Origin: Paramarasmius palmivorus
Taxonomy: Eukaryota; Basidiomycota; Agaricomycetes; Agaricales; Marasmiaceae
DNA length: 64,000 bases
Direction: 5' to 3'
NCBI GenBank assembly: GCA_037176845.1
Contig: JAYKXP010000066.1
Span: forward strand, 1-64,000
This document shows positions 1 through 11,830 of the stretch, one piece after another. The position numbers and the translations under genes were made by a program. The notes below the pieces were generated by a model. That model was given only the letters and a program-made list of their open reading frames with translations, ran no database searches and was not told where the DNA came from. Position 1 is the first letter of the stretch; each line of letters begins with the position of its first letter.

Positions 1-2229
1 CACATATACCTATCTATGCATTGTCACCTTTGTTGCTTCTTAGTATACTCCTTTTCAGTACAACAATCGGCTCTCTGAACGATAACGTTAATCTTTGCGC
101 TGAGAGTCGCGCGAAAGGCCCCTCGTTGGGAAGGCGCTTTCTACACTGTCCTTCCGCAAGCGGACTCTTGAGGCAATATAGGTCGTATCTACGAATAGTG
201 GTCTAGCACAACTCCTGATGAGCATAGTCACCAAGAAAGTGCGACAGTACACGTAGGGTTCATCTGTAAACAGGAGATTCCGTATTTCGAGGGATCCTCG
301 GAGAGTGATTACCTCCGTCCAGTCGTCTGGTCTAGAAGCGGGGTTGCTAAATCTTCGAAATGTTGGGCGGTAGCGTGGAAAAGCCGCGATCTGCTTCTTT
401 TTTAAGTCGAGGCTAGCTGTGGAATCAGAACAAGCGTCTCGTAGACCGGCTGTGCACATAATACCTTGAGCCATTGAACGTTCGAATACGGTGCTCCTTC
501 ACATTCGGTGTTGGAGAATGTCCATCTTTCTTTGGTATCCGTTGGTTGCTGGGATACGTTCGAGAGTGCCTTAGGCAAAGGTATTCGGCGTCAGCACCCC
601 GCGATATGAAAATGAGGTGAAACGAACGAAGCTGTTTCAGTAATCGGTTGCGCAAGCGTCTGTATGATTTTGAGGCTAGCTCTTATTATCAATGGGAAAC
701 CAGGGACCAGATTCACTGGTTAGCCAGTCCGACGGTTCTCTAGGATAGTACGTGGACTACAAATCGGTCCGGCTGTCGATTCTGGACAAGGGGTAACAAA
801 TAGCACGTAGGGTTGTAGGTCGTTTGTTGCAGGCGATGGTTGGAATGCTGGGTTCGGAAAAGAGGTTACAGGGCGTATGAGCTCAATTTCACTGAATTTG
901 ACGTACTCTCCTCGTATCTGTTCACTATACACCTGCTTCAAATCCTTCTGTGTTACCGTAGTTTGCATGACTGTTCATGCGCCTCGTAGCAGGGACGGCA
1001 GCCAACGGATTGAAGTGCTGTAATGGCTTATTTGCTACGCGAAAGACGGAAATTCACGTAAGCTAGCGAGGAAGCGTCCTGTATTGGTAGGGCCCAACTA
1101 TCAAGCAGCGATTGGATTCGGGTCTAAGTGAAAATACACACGAAAAAAGACCAGCCTCCTTTTTCGCTTCTCCGCATGGTGCCGAGAAACCCATTACTAT
1201 TCTTGGACAAACGGCCTAGTTTTTTTCGTTTTCTTCTTTCCTTCTTGATTTTCACAAACCGCGATGGACTACTTAGCAAGTTCCCACAGTCCCTGGCCTG
1301 GAGCACCATCTTTCCATCCCCCTGGCCACCGTACTCTTCCCTCCCCCGCTTTAAACCGGTCCCCAGATTCCACATACAACCCTCATCAACCTTGTTATTT
1401 CCCGGCCACGCAAACAGATTCAGTACACCATAGCAGCAGCCTTCGATTGAAACATATGCTCCGTGATTGATGCACGATCTTTCTTCGGACGACCCGATCA
1501 GTCTCTCATTTCGAAAGAATGAGCTTCTGGAAGTCGAGGGGGAAGGTCACACGATGGCTTGCCAGCAATCGGAAAGAGGAGCGTGGTAGGACGGATACCC
1601 AAGGCTTTTGTAAGTGACTCACAGACGAAATGGCAGCAGCCGACTGCTCAAACCAGTACGGACCTGAACTTCCGAATTTACAAAGTATGACGCGCGCAGT
1701 TCACACCTAGCGCTGTACTCAGCGGCGACAAAAAGTTCTATGATTCGGAAACCCACCAAACTTGTCCCGGTTGCCCGATCATAGAAATATATTCCGAGAG
1801 TGCAGAGTCACTGATCCCATAGCTACTACCCCCTTCTTCTGATACACTACCGCAGCCGCTCACGAGGTGGAGGCACCCAATAGTCAATAAACGATCACCC
1901 CCGGACACCCAACGAGCAAGAATTATAGCCACAAGTTCTGATTCCTTTGTCGACTACCCGAAACTCTCACTTGTGCAGGAAAATATCAGCTGAGAACGTG
2001 TTAGTTCGGATGCACCACATGTCTTCAGATTCGCCCTCCAAAAATGCTCAGACAACAAGACAAGAAAGCTCACGGTCAGGGGCAAGGCACAGCTCATGAT
2101 AAAAACCATCTCTCGACTGGTATACGTCATCGCTTCTTATATAGCGACCCTGTCTGATCTCTTCTAAGCTTTCTATCCCTACGACGAGGGAACCTCCCTG
2201 TACTACCATATCCCCTACGAACTGTCGCC
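1..2229. other. No gene recognised
   Basis: Open frames here are short, overlap on both strands and show no family motif. A C-rich stretch at about 1,270-1,420 gives long but low-complexity frames on both strands. I see no intact gene. A minus-strand frame at 2,048-2,422 is antisense to the RasGEF relic that follows and is treated as a shadow. Confidence 0.5.
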
Positions 2230-3009
2230 CGTGAAAAGCATGTCGACCACAGGGGCAAGCTACTTTGACTGGACCCCACGGACGTTGCTGAACAGCTATC
2301 ACTGGAATCCCAGCTCTACCACCAGATACGCCCAGGAATGTATACGATATGCCAAGATACAAACTGACAAAGAAGTCGCAATACCTCCTACATCTGTTCG
2401 ACGCATGATAAGATTGCTGCATGGGTCACGACTACCATTTTGGATTGTAAAGTACTGGAAAGAAGGTCTGATATACAGTACAAGGTTGCTGAGGTATGTG
2501 TTGCTTACCGTCCGAGGCTAGGATAAACACTGACTCATAATTAGAAATGCCGTAATCTCAACTTTTGCATCGATGAGCGCTATCATCAATGCTCTTTCCA
2601 GCACTGTCGTCACTCGTCTTCACCTCCATTGGGCACACGTTGGACGGAAAACACGGTTGACGCCCTTCTCAAAAATAACGATCCTTCAGGCGGCTTTGCT
2701 GGCTATCGCAATCTCCTGCTCAGTGCTGAAGGTCCCTATGTTCCATTTGTGGGAACGTATCTCTCCGACATCGTCCATATCAAGGACCATCTTTCGCACA
2801 GCGGCGAAGGTGTATGAAGTGGCGAAATCACATCAAGGTTACAGTCAAAACACTATCCCATTGCGGAGATCTCGGAGACGGTTTCAGTTCATCGGAAGAG
2901 CGACTGCAAGATTCCCCAAAGATTGGCAGGCTACCTTGTCAAGTTGTACAGCATTCGGAGATTGCGAAAACACTGATATCAGAGAGGCTTGGAGGCTGCT
3001 GGGTTCTAA
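2230..3009 (+). pseudogene. Decayed RasGEF (CDC25-homology) domain
   Basis: RasGEF domains exchange GDP for GTP on Ras-type small GTPases. Reading collinearly through all three frames gives fragments in the right order: VAEQLSLESQLYHQIRP, QECIRYAKIQTDKEV, ICSTHDKIAAWVTTTILD, a GT-AG intron (about 2,494-2,544), then SMSAIINALSSTVVTRLHL, GPYVPFVGTYLSDIVHIKDH, and finally QRGLEAAGF with stop at 3,007-3,009. These match the start, middle and end of the CDC25 catalytic domain. At least five frame changes (near 2,283, 2,328, 2,375, 2,660 and after 2,815) separate the fragments, so no functional product is expected. I could not find the N-terminal REM or SH3 regions of a full exchange factor upstream. 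The order and spacing make the family call strong; the number of lesions is approximate. Confidence 0.82.
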
Positions 3010-3259
3010 TTGAGGAGAAAGGAATAGAAAGTGTGGGAAGATTCTACTAGATTCACCTTGCATTCGTTCTAAACTGTAACTACGGCAGTGTACAATACTA
3101 TGGTGAACTGAAGGCCTGTGTTCGAGATAGAAGCCATGAATGCCCATGACTAGAATTCCGTAGGTACAATTTCTTCCTTGCGAACTCGTACCTGTCGGTG
3201 GGTTACACCGACCCATTCCAAGCTAGTTTTGATCTCGCTCGAACTGACAATCAGAAAGC

Positions 3260-4524
3260 TTGCATAGACCAACTCGCCCGCTCATCATCAATGGCGGAAA
3301 TTTCACAGTTGGACGTTCCATATCTATATCAGACGAAGACCCGTCGAGTATATGTGAATGTGAACCCTCACCTCCACCTTTTGTGACTTACGTCAAGCAC
3401 ATGCTTCCAATCCATTCTGGGTACCCTTTATGGCGCCCGGGTGTTACTGATGACCTTCCGGAATCCTATCGAAAAGTGGGGGTTTCGATAGGCGACGTCG
3501 TGGCACACGATGGGCAGGGCGGAGTCGAATACTTCTTCAATGTCCTATACAGCTCACAAGATGCTCGAAACCTTGGGCGAGTTCCCGAAGATTTTGAACC
3601 GCTTGTCCTTCCATGGGACATTACGACAGCCTTGTATCAACACAGCCCAGGATCTGTCATTACCAACGCCGCCAGCAAAATCACCTTCCGAAAAATGATC
3701 AATTGTAGATCATACAACCATCCACATATAGGTGTGTAACGTGTTTTCCAGACCGACAAGCATGAACTTACCTATTGCCCATCCAACTCGCAGGCGTTAC
3801 CCCAGAAGTCGGTTGCGGGTTTTTCTTGGCCTCTGACGCGACTGAAGGTGCAGTTTTGGTTGTTCCTGAAGGGAGTCGGCGAGAAGACCATCGAAACGAA
3901 GATGCTTTTGAAGACTATGCGAAGAAGAACGCAATGTGCTGGTTTCGGTACATCAATAGTGTTCGAGGACGGCGCCTGAGTGGAAATGCCTTGATTCTAG
4001 TCACTGGAGTCGATAAAACAAGCAATTGGGCGATGGCCTCATTCAGTGGTGTAGAAACTGGGTCCGTGACAATGGAGATGGTGCCTAGCCCACCAGGAGC
4101 ACAGACCAAATATCAATTTCAGCAATTCGCTCTGGCCAACGCTCATACCGGCCCCATTGGTGCAGAGTGTTCAAGTAATCAGCCTAACCAATGCACATTT
4201 CTACGTGGCATCCGTGCTGTCGCTAAACGGGATCGATGGGCGCTGAGAATCTATGTGAACATTGGGAGTGTGCAGGAGGCGCCATTTGATGAAACGATGG
4301 CAGGCAGCAGTTTTTTCCCCCATGGTCCCCGTGCCCCCAACAGTCAATCAAAATTGTCCTCGTCGTCACCCTCATCGATGTCACTATCCTCTTCCTTCTC
4401 AGCCTCGCTCGATCTGGCTATTACTACCGAGCGAACTCTCCCATGCGATTTAGTAAATCTTTTACACCTGCTGGCATCTTCTGCACTGAAAACCGTACAC
4501 TCTAGGTATACGATCCATGTATGA
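3260..4524 (+). CDS. Conserved basidiomycete hypothetical protein, two exons
   Basis: I infer exons 3260-3731 and 3794-4524. The intron 3732-3793 is GT-AG and is needed to keep frame: exon 1 ends with one base of a codon and exon 2 supplies two. The product starts near MLPIHSGYPLWRPG (Met at 3,401) or 47 residues earlier at 3,260. It continues with VSIGDVVAHDG and, after the intron, GCGFFLASDATEGAVLV and GNALILVTGVDKTSNWAMAS. I recall this block order from uncharacterised proteins common in Agaricomycete genomes, often near NACHT genes; no enzymatic function is known to me. The region FVTYVKHMLPIHSG before Met 3,401 also looks conserved, which favours the upstream start. The Ser-rich tail ends sooner than I expect for the family, so a C-terminal truncation or an unrecognised later exon is possible. 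Confidence 0.62.
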
Positions 4525-7012
4525 TAGTCGCCCACCATCTACTAGAAAAGGTTCGTTTCCGCGTTGTTTTCTATTATTAATTCCTAATATTCAGATTAGG
4601 TACCAGAAGTAAGCGTAGTGACAGTAAGGGATAGTCACGTACTGCCATTAATTCAACCAGTAATAAGTGACCGCTTTGTTTCAACTTGCGTTCCATGTTC
4701 ACGTTCCCTGACAGGACGATGTATGTTTGCCTAGCGACGAGGAGCTCTTATGCAGGATGCAAGAGCGCTTCAGGATTGTGGGAGAAAACGGTAAACATCT
4801 TCACTTTTGATTCCGAGAGCAATGGATGATTTAGGAAAACATGCAGACTGCGCCTGGCTAGAACCACATACCCTTTTCGATATGCAAGACACAACGTCGC
4901 AACCAGAGGCAGGTAAGTGACAACCGGATAACCAAAGTCCACCCGGGATGACTGATGTGCTGTCTTCAGACGTTACAGACATGAGAAGATGGATGAAGAT
5001 GGAAGATGGGGGAAGAGGAAGAACTGTCGTCTTCATCTAGCAGACAGATGGCCAGTCAGATTAATTCACACCGACTCCGAGTCCAACACTCAGTGCATAA
5101 AAGCATTAGGCTTCCCCAAGGAGATTACGGTTAATGGGAATTTATGATACGTGCAACTATGGAAAGGTTTCGATCTCTCGCCGACAGACTGCGGGCTCTA
5201 GCTGAACGACTTGGTCGGACACCAAAGGCATTTGAACGCTACTCCAACCTTGAAAATGGTGTGAGAAGTCGGAGGAAGTAGAACGCTGTCGTGATGTTGC
5301 GATGAACCAAGCGCTTTGAGCCCCAACGTCGTGGACTTCGGCGATATCATTGAGTAGCCCTTTCTCACCGACCTCCATCATCCTTCAAGCTTCAGGAAAT
5401 CCAAGCCCTAGAACCATGATTTTCTTCGTATCATTCGAGTTTAATACCAGCGATTTACATACGTAACCGAACTATTGTTTCAAAGTCTGTTCGTGTTTCG
5501 TCCTGGCTTGGTCCTGGCCCGGGTACCCTCGTAGACTTGTTACATAGCAATCCAGAATCTCGGGAATGATTGTTCCTATACGTGTGTCGATGAGAACCGC
5601 AAATAACCGACCTAAAACCAGACTCAAGGTACCTAGTCTCAAAACCAGACGCTGCGATACTTTGATGACAGTCGATCAAAGTACGGTTCCGCCGGTAGGG
5701 TCGCGAGCGACATCACATACCAAGGAGCGGCTGGTGTCGAGTCTACAAGGGACCCTACTGAACGATCTTCGAGTAAGCCAGCTAGACTCTAGTCTCGAGA
5801 ATCCAGACTGACGATACTACCTGACGATCGCAAGCGATGTGGTAGTATGTAGTCTGGTGAACCGGCACGGCAAAGAACCGCGCCAGGAAAGTTCTTACGT
5901 AATCATAAGCTCTTCGCCCTGCTGGGGGCCTCTGCGTTGTGTGAGCTGTTCGTTTCACCCAATACAACATGTTTTTGATATGAAAAGAATTCTCATTAAG
6001 ATTTAAGTAGCCTCTGAACAAATTTAACATAACCCTAAGAACCCACGCATCCTCAACACGTCCCTCGGTACCACTGGCACATCTCAAGCCAATGAGCCCT
6101 CAATTTCTTCGACTCTTGATTTCGCCACCTAGTTGTTTCGGTACACTGCTAGATCCTTTTCTCCTGCCTCAACATGCGCCAAACTTCGGAATCGGCAAGA
6201 AACATAGGGGCCCGGGAGACTGGATGGGGTATGCAAAGACATATCAGCTCGAACTTCGGCCAAGAGAGGCATAGCACGAGACGGTATCAGAGTATTGAAG
6301 GTAAATTGAGAGGCTGTGAGCTGTTGTAGTCAGAATGCTGAGACGAAGTTGATGTGGATCTTCCGGTGTGTTGGGATGTAATCGCGAAAGGCCAAGTTCC
6401 TCGAGTTCTGAAATCTGGGAGGGCGTTAGTGCAAGGTAGTAAGTCAAGGAATAGCATACGCACAGTACTCTCTGAAAGTCCTTTCATTGGCGTCACTTCT
6501 AAACAAAAACTCCCAGGTAGGGCTCTGAATTCTTTGCGACCTAATTCGGGATAGCTATTGGTACACAAAAGAAGGCGATTTTTCATCTCCGGTGGCCGAG
6601 AACTTTGGTTGAGTTGAGAAGACATTCAGGCATATTCACGAATATAGGTATCGGAGCGGTATCAGAGTGGTGGTCGTGAAGAAAGCCTGACGCACCAGCT
6701 GTACCGGTTAACCGGCAACGCTCATATCCGACGTGATTAGCTAATCAAAATTCTGGCGCGGTTTCTCACCGTGCAGTAACACAAGACTAGCTAGACTCAG
6801 AAGCATGCGTTTTCGGGAAAAGATCCACTCAGATTTTTGCCGGAGCTTCATGCAGGGATACAATACGATATCACAGTGCCTGCCACCAGACCTGGAATAG
6901 ATGCAATAACATCAATGATTGCGATGAACGATACTATCTAGTCATGGAATTTTACCACTATGACTGAAACAAAGGCAAAAGATAATCTCGGTTATGAAAA
7001 GGCTTCAAGGGT
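4525..7012. other. Long stretch without a recognisable gene
   Basis: About 2.5 kb with only short, unconserved open frames. I see no motif, repeat array or RNA structure that I can support. Confidence 0.5.
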
Positions 7013-9007
7013 TCAGAATCTGAAAGGTCCAAAGCCAGGCAAAGACTCGGACCTTCCCATCTGCTCCAGTGTATGCAACAGCTCAATATCCTCGTCTGCA
7101 AAACCCGCGTCTGAAAGCTCGCGCTTCATCGACTCAGTGGTGGAGTTCGTAATGAACGGGTTTGTGAAACTCGAGCAAACGGTTCCGGGTTCCGGGAGAG
7201 TGCCGTTGACAAAGTAGGCACGGACAGCGTTATTAGTGCAGATAGACGGGGAATTGATCGAGGCATGCTGAAAAAAAAGTCGAAAAATTAGTCCTGCACA
7301 AGTGACGGAATATGGATAAGATTTACCCCTGGCGAATCCTGAGTGAGGACAACGGATCCGGGAAAGCCCTTTGAGACTATGTGAGCGCTGGAAGGGTGCA
7401 GTGGTGTTAGCAATTGTAAGGTTTGTATACACTATGAAGCACTCACTTCCGGAGTGGGGTTGCGGGGTCTAGAGAGAAATCAGAGGTATCCTAGAAGGCA
7501 AGATCTCAGGCAGAACGCACCAGCAGTATTGCCAATAATCAGAAGAGGGTGACTCGTGTTTCCCGAAATAGGACCTGGAAGTAATCAGTAAGTTAACGCT
7601 GCCGGGTATTATGCCTGAACATGAAGTACCTCTGAAGAAGTCTCTGGGAATCCTGGGCCATGAGCTAACGGGGACTTCATTGAGTATTGGTAAGAAAAGT
7701 ACAAGCAAAACTCACCTGCACTCAATCTTGAAAGTGGCGAACAGACTATTCCATTCCGATATCTCGACGCTCTCTTGATAGTGCTTTTGGGCGTCCTCCA
7801 AACTCGATGACACGACGTCTCCATCATTGCAAACATAAGCTTGTCGTGCGTCAAGAACGTTCTCGAAAGCAAATTCCGAGGAATCACAAGAGCATGAAAA
7901 GGGAGGTACATCAGCCCCTATTTTCCACAGCGCCGTCCCATTCCCAGCCTCCAGTCCGGCTAACCCAGCCGCTAGCCTAGGCCACCTGAGTGGAGAATAT
8001 AAGCCGATGAGTATTAGTCCTCTCAGATTCCCATAGTCGACGAGACCATAGGAGACCTCCGTGCGCACGGCGACTGGGGCTTTGATGACGGACTCATACA
8101 ACTTGTTGAGCCTTTCTCGCATGGCCTCAATCGAGGTGTCATGGAAGGGACATGCCTCTGGCCCTGCATCAAGGCAGTCTTTGAAAAACCAATTGAGGGC
8201 TTTGTCAAGGTCGAGAGGTAATCCTTTATAGTCGGCTACACAGAAGCATCAGATGAGCTGAGCATTATTAAGAACGATTCCACTTTACTAGTGTAATAAT
8301 CATTCTCGACGTCGACTATTCCATCGATAATCAACCGCTCCACTTTATCCTTGAGTGTCGTTCAGCAAAACTATGCCGATACGAGAAAGCAACCTACCGG
8401 GAACATAGCAGCAAACGTTGAACCAAGGACTGAACCGTATCTTTGAAAGTAAAAGTTAGGCCCTAGTCGCCAACAGTACTGTTGATTGAACATACGAGAA
8501 TCCCCAGTACTGGAGCTTTTCCTTGCCGTGAGCTTCCGCGATGCGAAGCATGTCTTGTGCCACATGAGAGGTCGTAAAGTATGGCAAGAGGTCGATGAAC
8601 CGTTCTTGAACGAGCTGTCCATTGACCTTGTGTCGTGCCCAAAAGCTTGCGACGTCGATCGACGAGTGATTTAGCTCTGAGGCGGCCGGAATATACCACA
8701 GTGCACGTTCTTCACGGCTTTCGAAAAATTCTATTCGAGGTGTAGAATGGGCTATACCTGTACAATAGTCAGATTGGAAGTAAGATCTGCAAAGTAGTAT
8801 GGGAAATCCCACCTCGAGGATCGAATGCTACGACATCGAACTGAGGTCCGACAATTTGTGCCAGTAATGGGCCTCGAGCGATGATGAGATCGATGCCGCC
8901 ACCACCTGGACCTCCAGGATTGCAGAGAATCGGACCACGATACTCTGTACTGTCGGTGGAGACATTGGCTTTGATACGAATGAGAGCTATAGCTGCAGAG
9001 TCCCCAT
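7013..9007 (-). pseudogene. 5'-truncated alpha/beta hydrolase with TAP-like C-terminal domain
   Basis: This is a secreted-type alpha/beta hydrolase (S33/TAP family, peptidase or esterase). Minus-strand exons include 8813-9007 (CNPGGPGGGGIDLI, oxyanion region), 8496-8757, 8398-8440, a large exon around 7,730-8,230 (GLPLDLDKALNWFFKDCLDA), exons around 7,330-7,700, and 7013-7267. The nucleophile motif GFSYGS is present; its Ser codon is split by the intron between 8,496 and 8,440. The last exon has the TAP-like pattern SICTNNAVRAYFVNGTLPEP. The first coding exon and signal peptide are missing: coding sequence runs cleanly to about 9,008, then switches abruptly to sequence also found at about 16,230. 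The catalytic core is open, but without a start the gene is probably dead, unless an unseen upstream exon is used. Confidence 0.8.
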
Positions 9008-9100
9008 CGAATAACCGACAAGAAACTCAAGCAACGGTATTTATAGTTCTCTACGTTGAATCTACAAGAAAACGTAGTACCTCCTTTATATGTGCATATT

Positions 9101-10612
9101 TCAATCATCATCATCATCATCATCATCACAAATAGCCCTAATCGTGCAACGTATTCCCTTCCGAGAGAGTAGTCGGGTCCTCTCCGCAATCGAGGAATCG
9201 GGGACATAGCTATCGATGTAGTCTAACCCAATTGGAGGGCATATTCGGCGTCTGTACTTGAACTCTGCATCCGTCAACCTGGCACCCCCAATCCCTGCAC
9301 TCCTAGACTCGACCATGTTCAAAAATGCAGTGACATGCTCGGCTGTCATCCAGAATATGTACTCGTGCACACAAATTTCCGTGAGCTTGGGGACTAGGAA
9401 AGCTTGGGATGTGTCCGTGACGGTGAGGCTTTGGAGGAGATCGAGGACACATTCCAAATCATCATCGGCCATAAATGTGGGCCTGATTGCAAAACAATGC
9501 AAATTGGGACAGACTTGAAGAATGTCCCTGAAAAACGTTCGGTGCAGATGCAGGAGCCCTGCTTCCAGCACCAATTTCTGCAACGACACAGAATAGCCTT
9601 GAATAATTGGGGCAACAGCTGAGGCAGGAAGTATAGGAGATGTAGAGCCCTGATTTCGGTCAAAACCAGGGTATATGCCCACCCTGAGCGTCCGCAGTGC
9701 GGGAAATGAAAGTTGTGCGAAAGATCTAGTGATCTCAGCAAGGTGAATGTGGCGGGCGCGTATTCTGAGTTGTCGCAGCGACGAATGTACGACGACGTTC
9801 GGTGGACCTGGATTGGCTCGGAGTGCTTCTCCTAATTCCAGGTTCTCCAAATTTGGGCAGAACCCGAGGATACGGGGCATTTGGGCAACCTCCGATTCAT
9901 GGACACAAACAGTCGTGAGTTGGTGGCAGGGAAGAACTTCTAGAGGGGAAATGCAGGGTGTTTTCACCGTCACGAGTTTCGGTGCGTTCTTCAGTGCTTG
10001 TAAAAACCAACGAAAGTCAGGAGTTACCGATGCAATTTCTTCTGTCAATGCACTCCGGATGGTTAAGGCCCGTAGGTGAGGGAAAGCGAAGGAACTATCG
10101 CACTGCGCAGTATTGGCGAGCACTGACCACTTCCCCTGGAATATGAACTCTTCGCATTTCTGTAGCTCCGGAATGATCATGCTCAGAAGATCAATGCCAA
10201 AGGTTGATCTCCAAGCACCAGATGAGGCTATAAGTTGTATGCGCAATGGATGTGAGCCCGCATTCTCAAGGTGAACCTTCACGATGTGTCGAACCTCCCC
10301 ATGAACATGAGCTGCGTCAATATAGATAGACGCCCACAGACTGGGCCGCGAACGGATCGTTCTTCTCCAATGAGCGCACACTTGGGATAGCGGAAGGGAT
10401 ATCGAACAAGATTTCAACAATGACATAGTCAAGGAATATTCGGAAGATTCGTGAACGATTGTGAAAATCGTGTCGAGAATCTCTGTGGGTATCGTCTCTA
10501 TCGGCGGAAGCAGGGAACGTTCTTGAGCGACCTGTCCAGTCAGAGCGAGGGCTGAGTGCATCGGACCATCCACAGAAGCGTCGTCTTCGTTAAAAAGCGC
10601 TGTCTGGGGCAT
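9101..10612 (-). CDS. F-box protein A (503 aa)
   Basis: F-box proteins recruit substrates to SCF ubiquitin ligases through Skp1. This single-exon product has the F-box at about residues 35-95: LPPIETIPTEILDTIFTI, then LPLSQVCAHWRRTIRSRP and LWASIYID. The remaining ~400 residues are leucine-rich and irregular (GSHPLRIQL, MIIPELQKCEEF, FPHLRALTI, CPNLENLEL, SLTVTDTSQAF, AFLNMVESRSAGIG), as in fungal F-box proteins with a degenerate LRR-like fold. Start Met at 10,612 is shared with F-box C. The C-terminus runs into a GAT repeat that adds eight aspartates before the stop. A likely 5'-UTR intron (donor at 10,687, acceptor near 10,626) precedes the start. It is the first member of the alternating array; its substrate is unknown. 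Confidence 0.85.
   Translation of the reverse strand: MPQTALFNEDDASVDGPMHSALALTGQVAQERSLLPPIETIPTEILDTIFTIVHESSEYSLTMSLLKSCSISLPLSQVCAHWRRTIRSRPSLWASIYIDAAHVHGEVRHIVKVHLENAGSHPLRIQLIASSGAWRSTFGIDLLSMIIPELQKCEEFIFQGKWSVLANTAQCDSSFAFPHLRALTIRSALTEEIASVTPDFRWFLQALKNAPKLVTVKTPCISPLEVLPCHQLTTVCVHESEVAQMPRILGFCPNLENLELGEALRANPGPPNVVVHSSLRQLRIRARHIHLAEITRSFAQLSFPALRTLRVGIYPGFDRNQGSTSPILPASAVAPIIQGYSVSLQKLVLEAGLLHLHRTFFRDILQVCPNLHCFAIRPTFMADDDLECVLDLLQSLTVTDTSQAFLVPKLTEICVHEYIFWMTAEHVTAFLNMVESRSAGIGGARLTDAEFKYRRRICPPIGLDYIDSYVPDSSIAERTRLLSRKGIRCTIRAICDDDDDDDD
9104..9127. repeat. ATC/GAT trinucleotide microsatellite (8 units)
   Basis: Eight perfect ATC units on the plus strand, read as eight GAT (Asp) codons at the C-terminus of F-box A. 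The paralogue F-box C has only two Asp codons at this point. Confidence 0.95.
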
Positions 10613-11171
10613 GTTCAGTCTTTTGCTGCTGGGAATTGAGGGCTGTCAGCTAGGTTTCCATGAACTTGCTCGGGGTACAGGACTTACCGGATACACGTGG
10701 ATTGGTCGAATTCAGTATGTCTCTTCTGCTTCAATCCCCAGTAAGAGGACTGGTATTCAAAGGATATATTTCACCTACGAGCACCAGTTTGAGAGTGGCT
10801 AATCGGAATTAATGGTGAGCTGGCTACGGGTTTGTTGGTAGGATACTTACTCTATGCCGAGCGAGTAAGAGTCTGCAGCGCTAGTTTGGTGTATTTCCTC
10901 AAGATATGAGACCTGTTTGGAGGTTGAGGATAAGGAACGAGGGATAGAGCCAGAGTTTTTATCGCTGGCAACGGGCACGATGGAAGAAGAGAGCAAGCCA
11001 GAGAGACAAGTGCCGTCGGCATTTCTGTCTACTCCATCCACGAGTCTGACTCCGTCTCTTCTCAAGTATTTGTGCAGTCATAGAAATGAGAAAATGTAAA
11101 CTGAGATTGATCATGACAATTCGTTACAAAAACACAAGATATGTACATAAAGCCAATGTCCGTTTCCAAGT
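10613..11171 (-). promoter_or_regulatory. F-box A 5' leader and spacer to SSP1
   Basis: This spacer is conserved after every small-protein gene of the array. On the minus strand it contains two donor-like sites (GTAAGT near 10,687 and a second near 10,850), with an acceptor about 14 nt before the F-box Met. I infer a spliced 5' leader for the F-box mRNA. The coding potential of the leader ORF (around 10,847-11,065) is conserved in the four copies, but conservation may only reflect recent duplication. Confidence 0.45.
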
Positions 11172-11748
11172 TTACAAAAGACCGTCTACAAGCCCTTCAA
11201 CGCCTCCAACAACACCAGATAACAGCCCAGTGATAGTACCAGTCGCCCCACCGAGGTTAGCCTGTTGACAATTTCCTGCGTTGACGTTGATCACGCCGTC
11301 TGAAATGCACAAGTCAGCAATACTTCTGCATGAAGACGATAAACCAGACGCACTCTGATTGTTCTCATTCTTGCAACAATAAACGTCTCCAGAGTTGCTG
11401 TAAAACACAAATAAATCAATTTCGCGTATTTCTCTGGGATATGAGAGGAACGCACCAAGTATCACTCAACAAGCAATTCGCAATCCCACCGTTACAGCAG
11501 TACGCCGTACCTCCACTGCTACACACAGGACCGCTAGGTGGCGGAGGCGGGGGAGTAGGTGTGTGAGTAGGAGGAGGCGGTGGTGGGTTGGTAGTGGTGT
11601 GCGTAGGGGGAGGAGGAGGCGGTGGTGGTGGGGTAGTATGCGTAGGAGGTGGAGGTGGTGGGCAAGTGCACTGAGGAACTGGACCTGCGACGACGACAGC
11701 AGTAGGTACAGCGAGAGCCACGAGGAGAGAGAGAGCCTTGAAGTGCAT
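11172..11748 (-). CDS. SSP1: secreted proline-rich hydrophobin-like protein (154 aa)
   Basis: Three exons by hand: 11456-11748, 11354-11397 and 11172-11299. Both introns are GT-AG, phases match and the total is 155 codons. The product has a signal peptide (MHFKALSLLVALAVPTAVVV), a CTC motif, a long Pro/Thr/His linker of PPPP and THTT blocks, then eight cysteines in hydrophobin order: C-x7-CC-x6-C-x5-C-x6-CC-x16-C (CSSGGTAYCC, NCLLSDTCNSGDVYCC, NVNAGNC). A Gly/Val/Leu-rich tail follows. Order and the NGVIN...C ending resemble class I hydrophobins, which coat hyphae and spores. The C3-C4 and C4-C5 loops (6 and 5) are much shorter than usual, so it is hydrophobin-like rather than a standard hydrophobin. 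It lies between F-box A and B on the same strand. Confidence 0.82.
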
Positions 11749-11822
11749 GATGTCTGATGTGTGAGTGGGATTGGAGAGTGAATCGAGTCGTTGACTGGAG
11801 ATTGTTGGCCTTGAATGGCTGG

Positions 11823-11830
11823 TTTTTATA
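11823..11830 (-). promoter_or_regulatory. TATA box of SSP1
   Basis: TATAAAAA on the minus strand, about 75 nt upstream of the SSP1 start and conserved with its flanks (gggTATAAAAA) in all four SSP genes. Its position fits a core promoter with a short 5' UTR. Confidence 0.7.

Noticed and set aside
2048..2422. Minus-strand open frame of 124 codons
   Set aside because: It is antisense to the RasGEF relic, which has clear family sequence on the plus strand.
8881..9135. Plus-strand frame ending in poly-His
   Set aside because: It is the complement of the GAT repeat and of hydrolase coding sequence.
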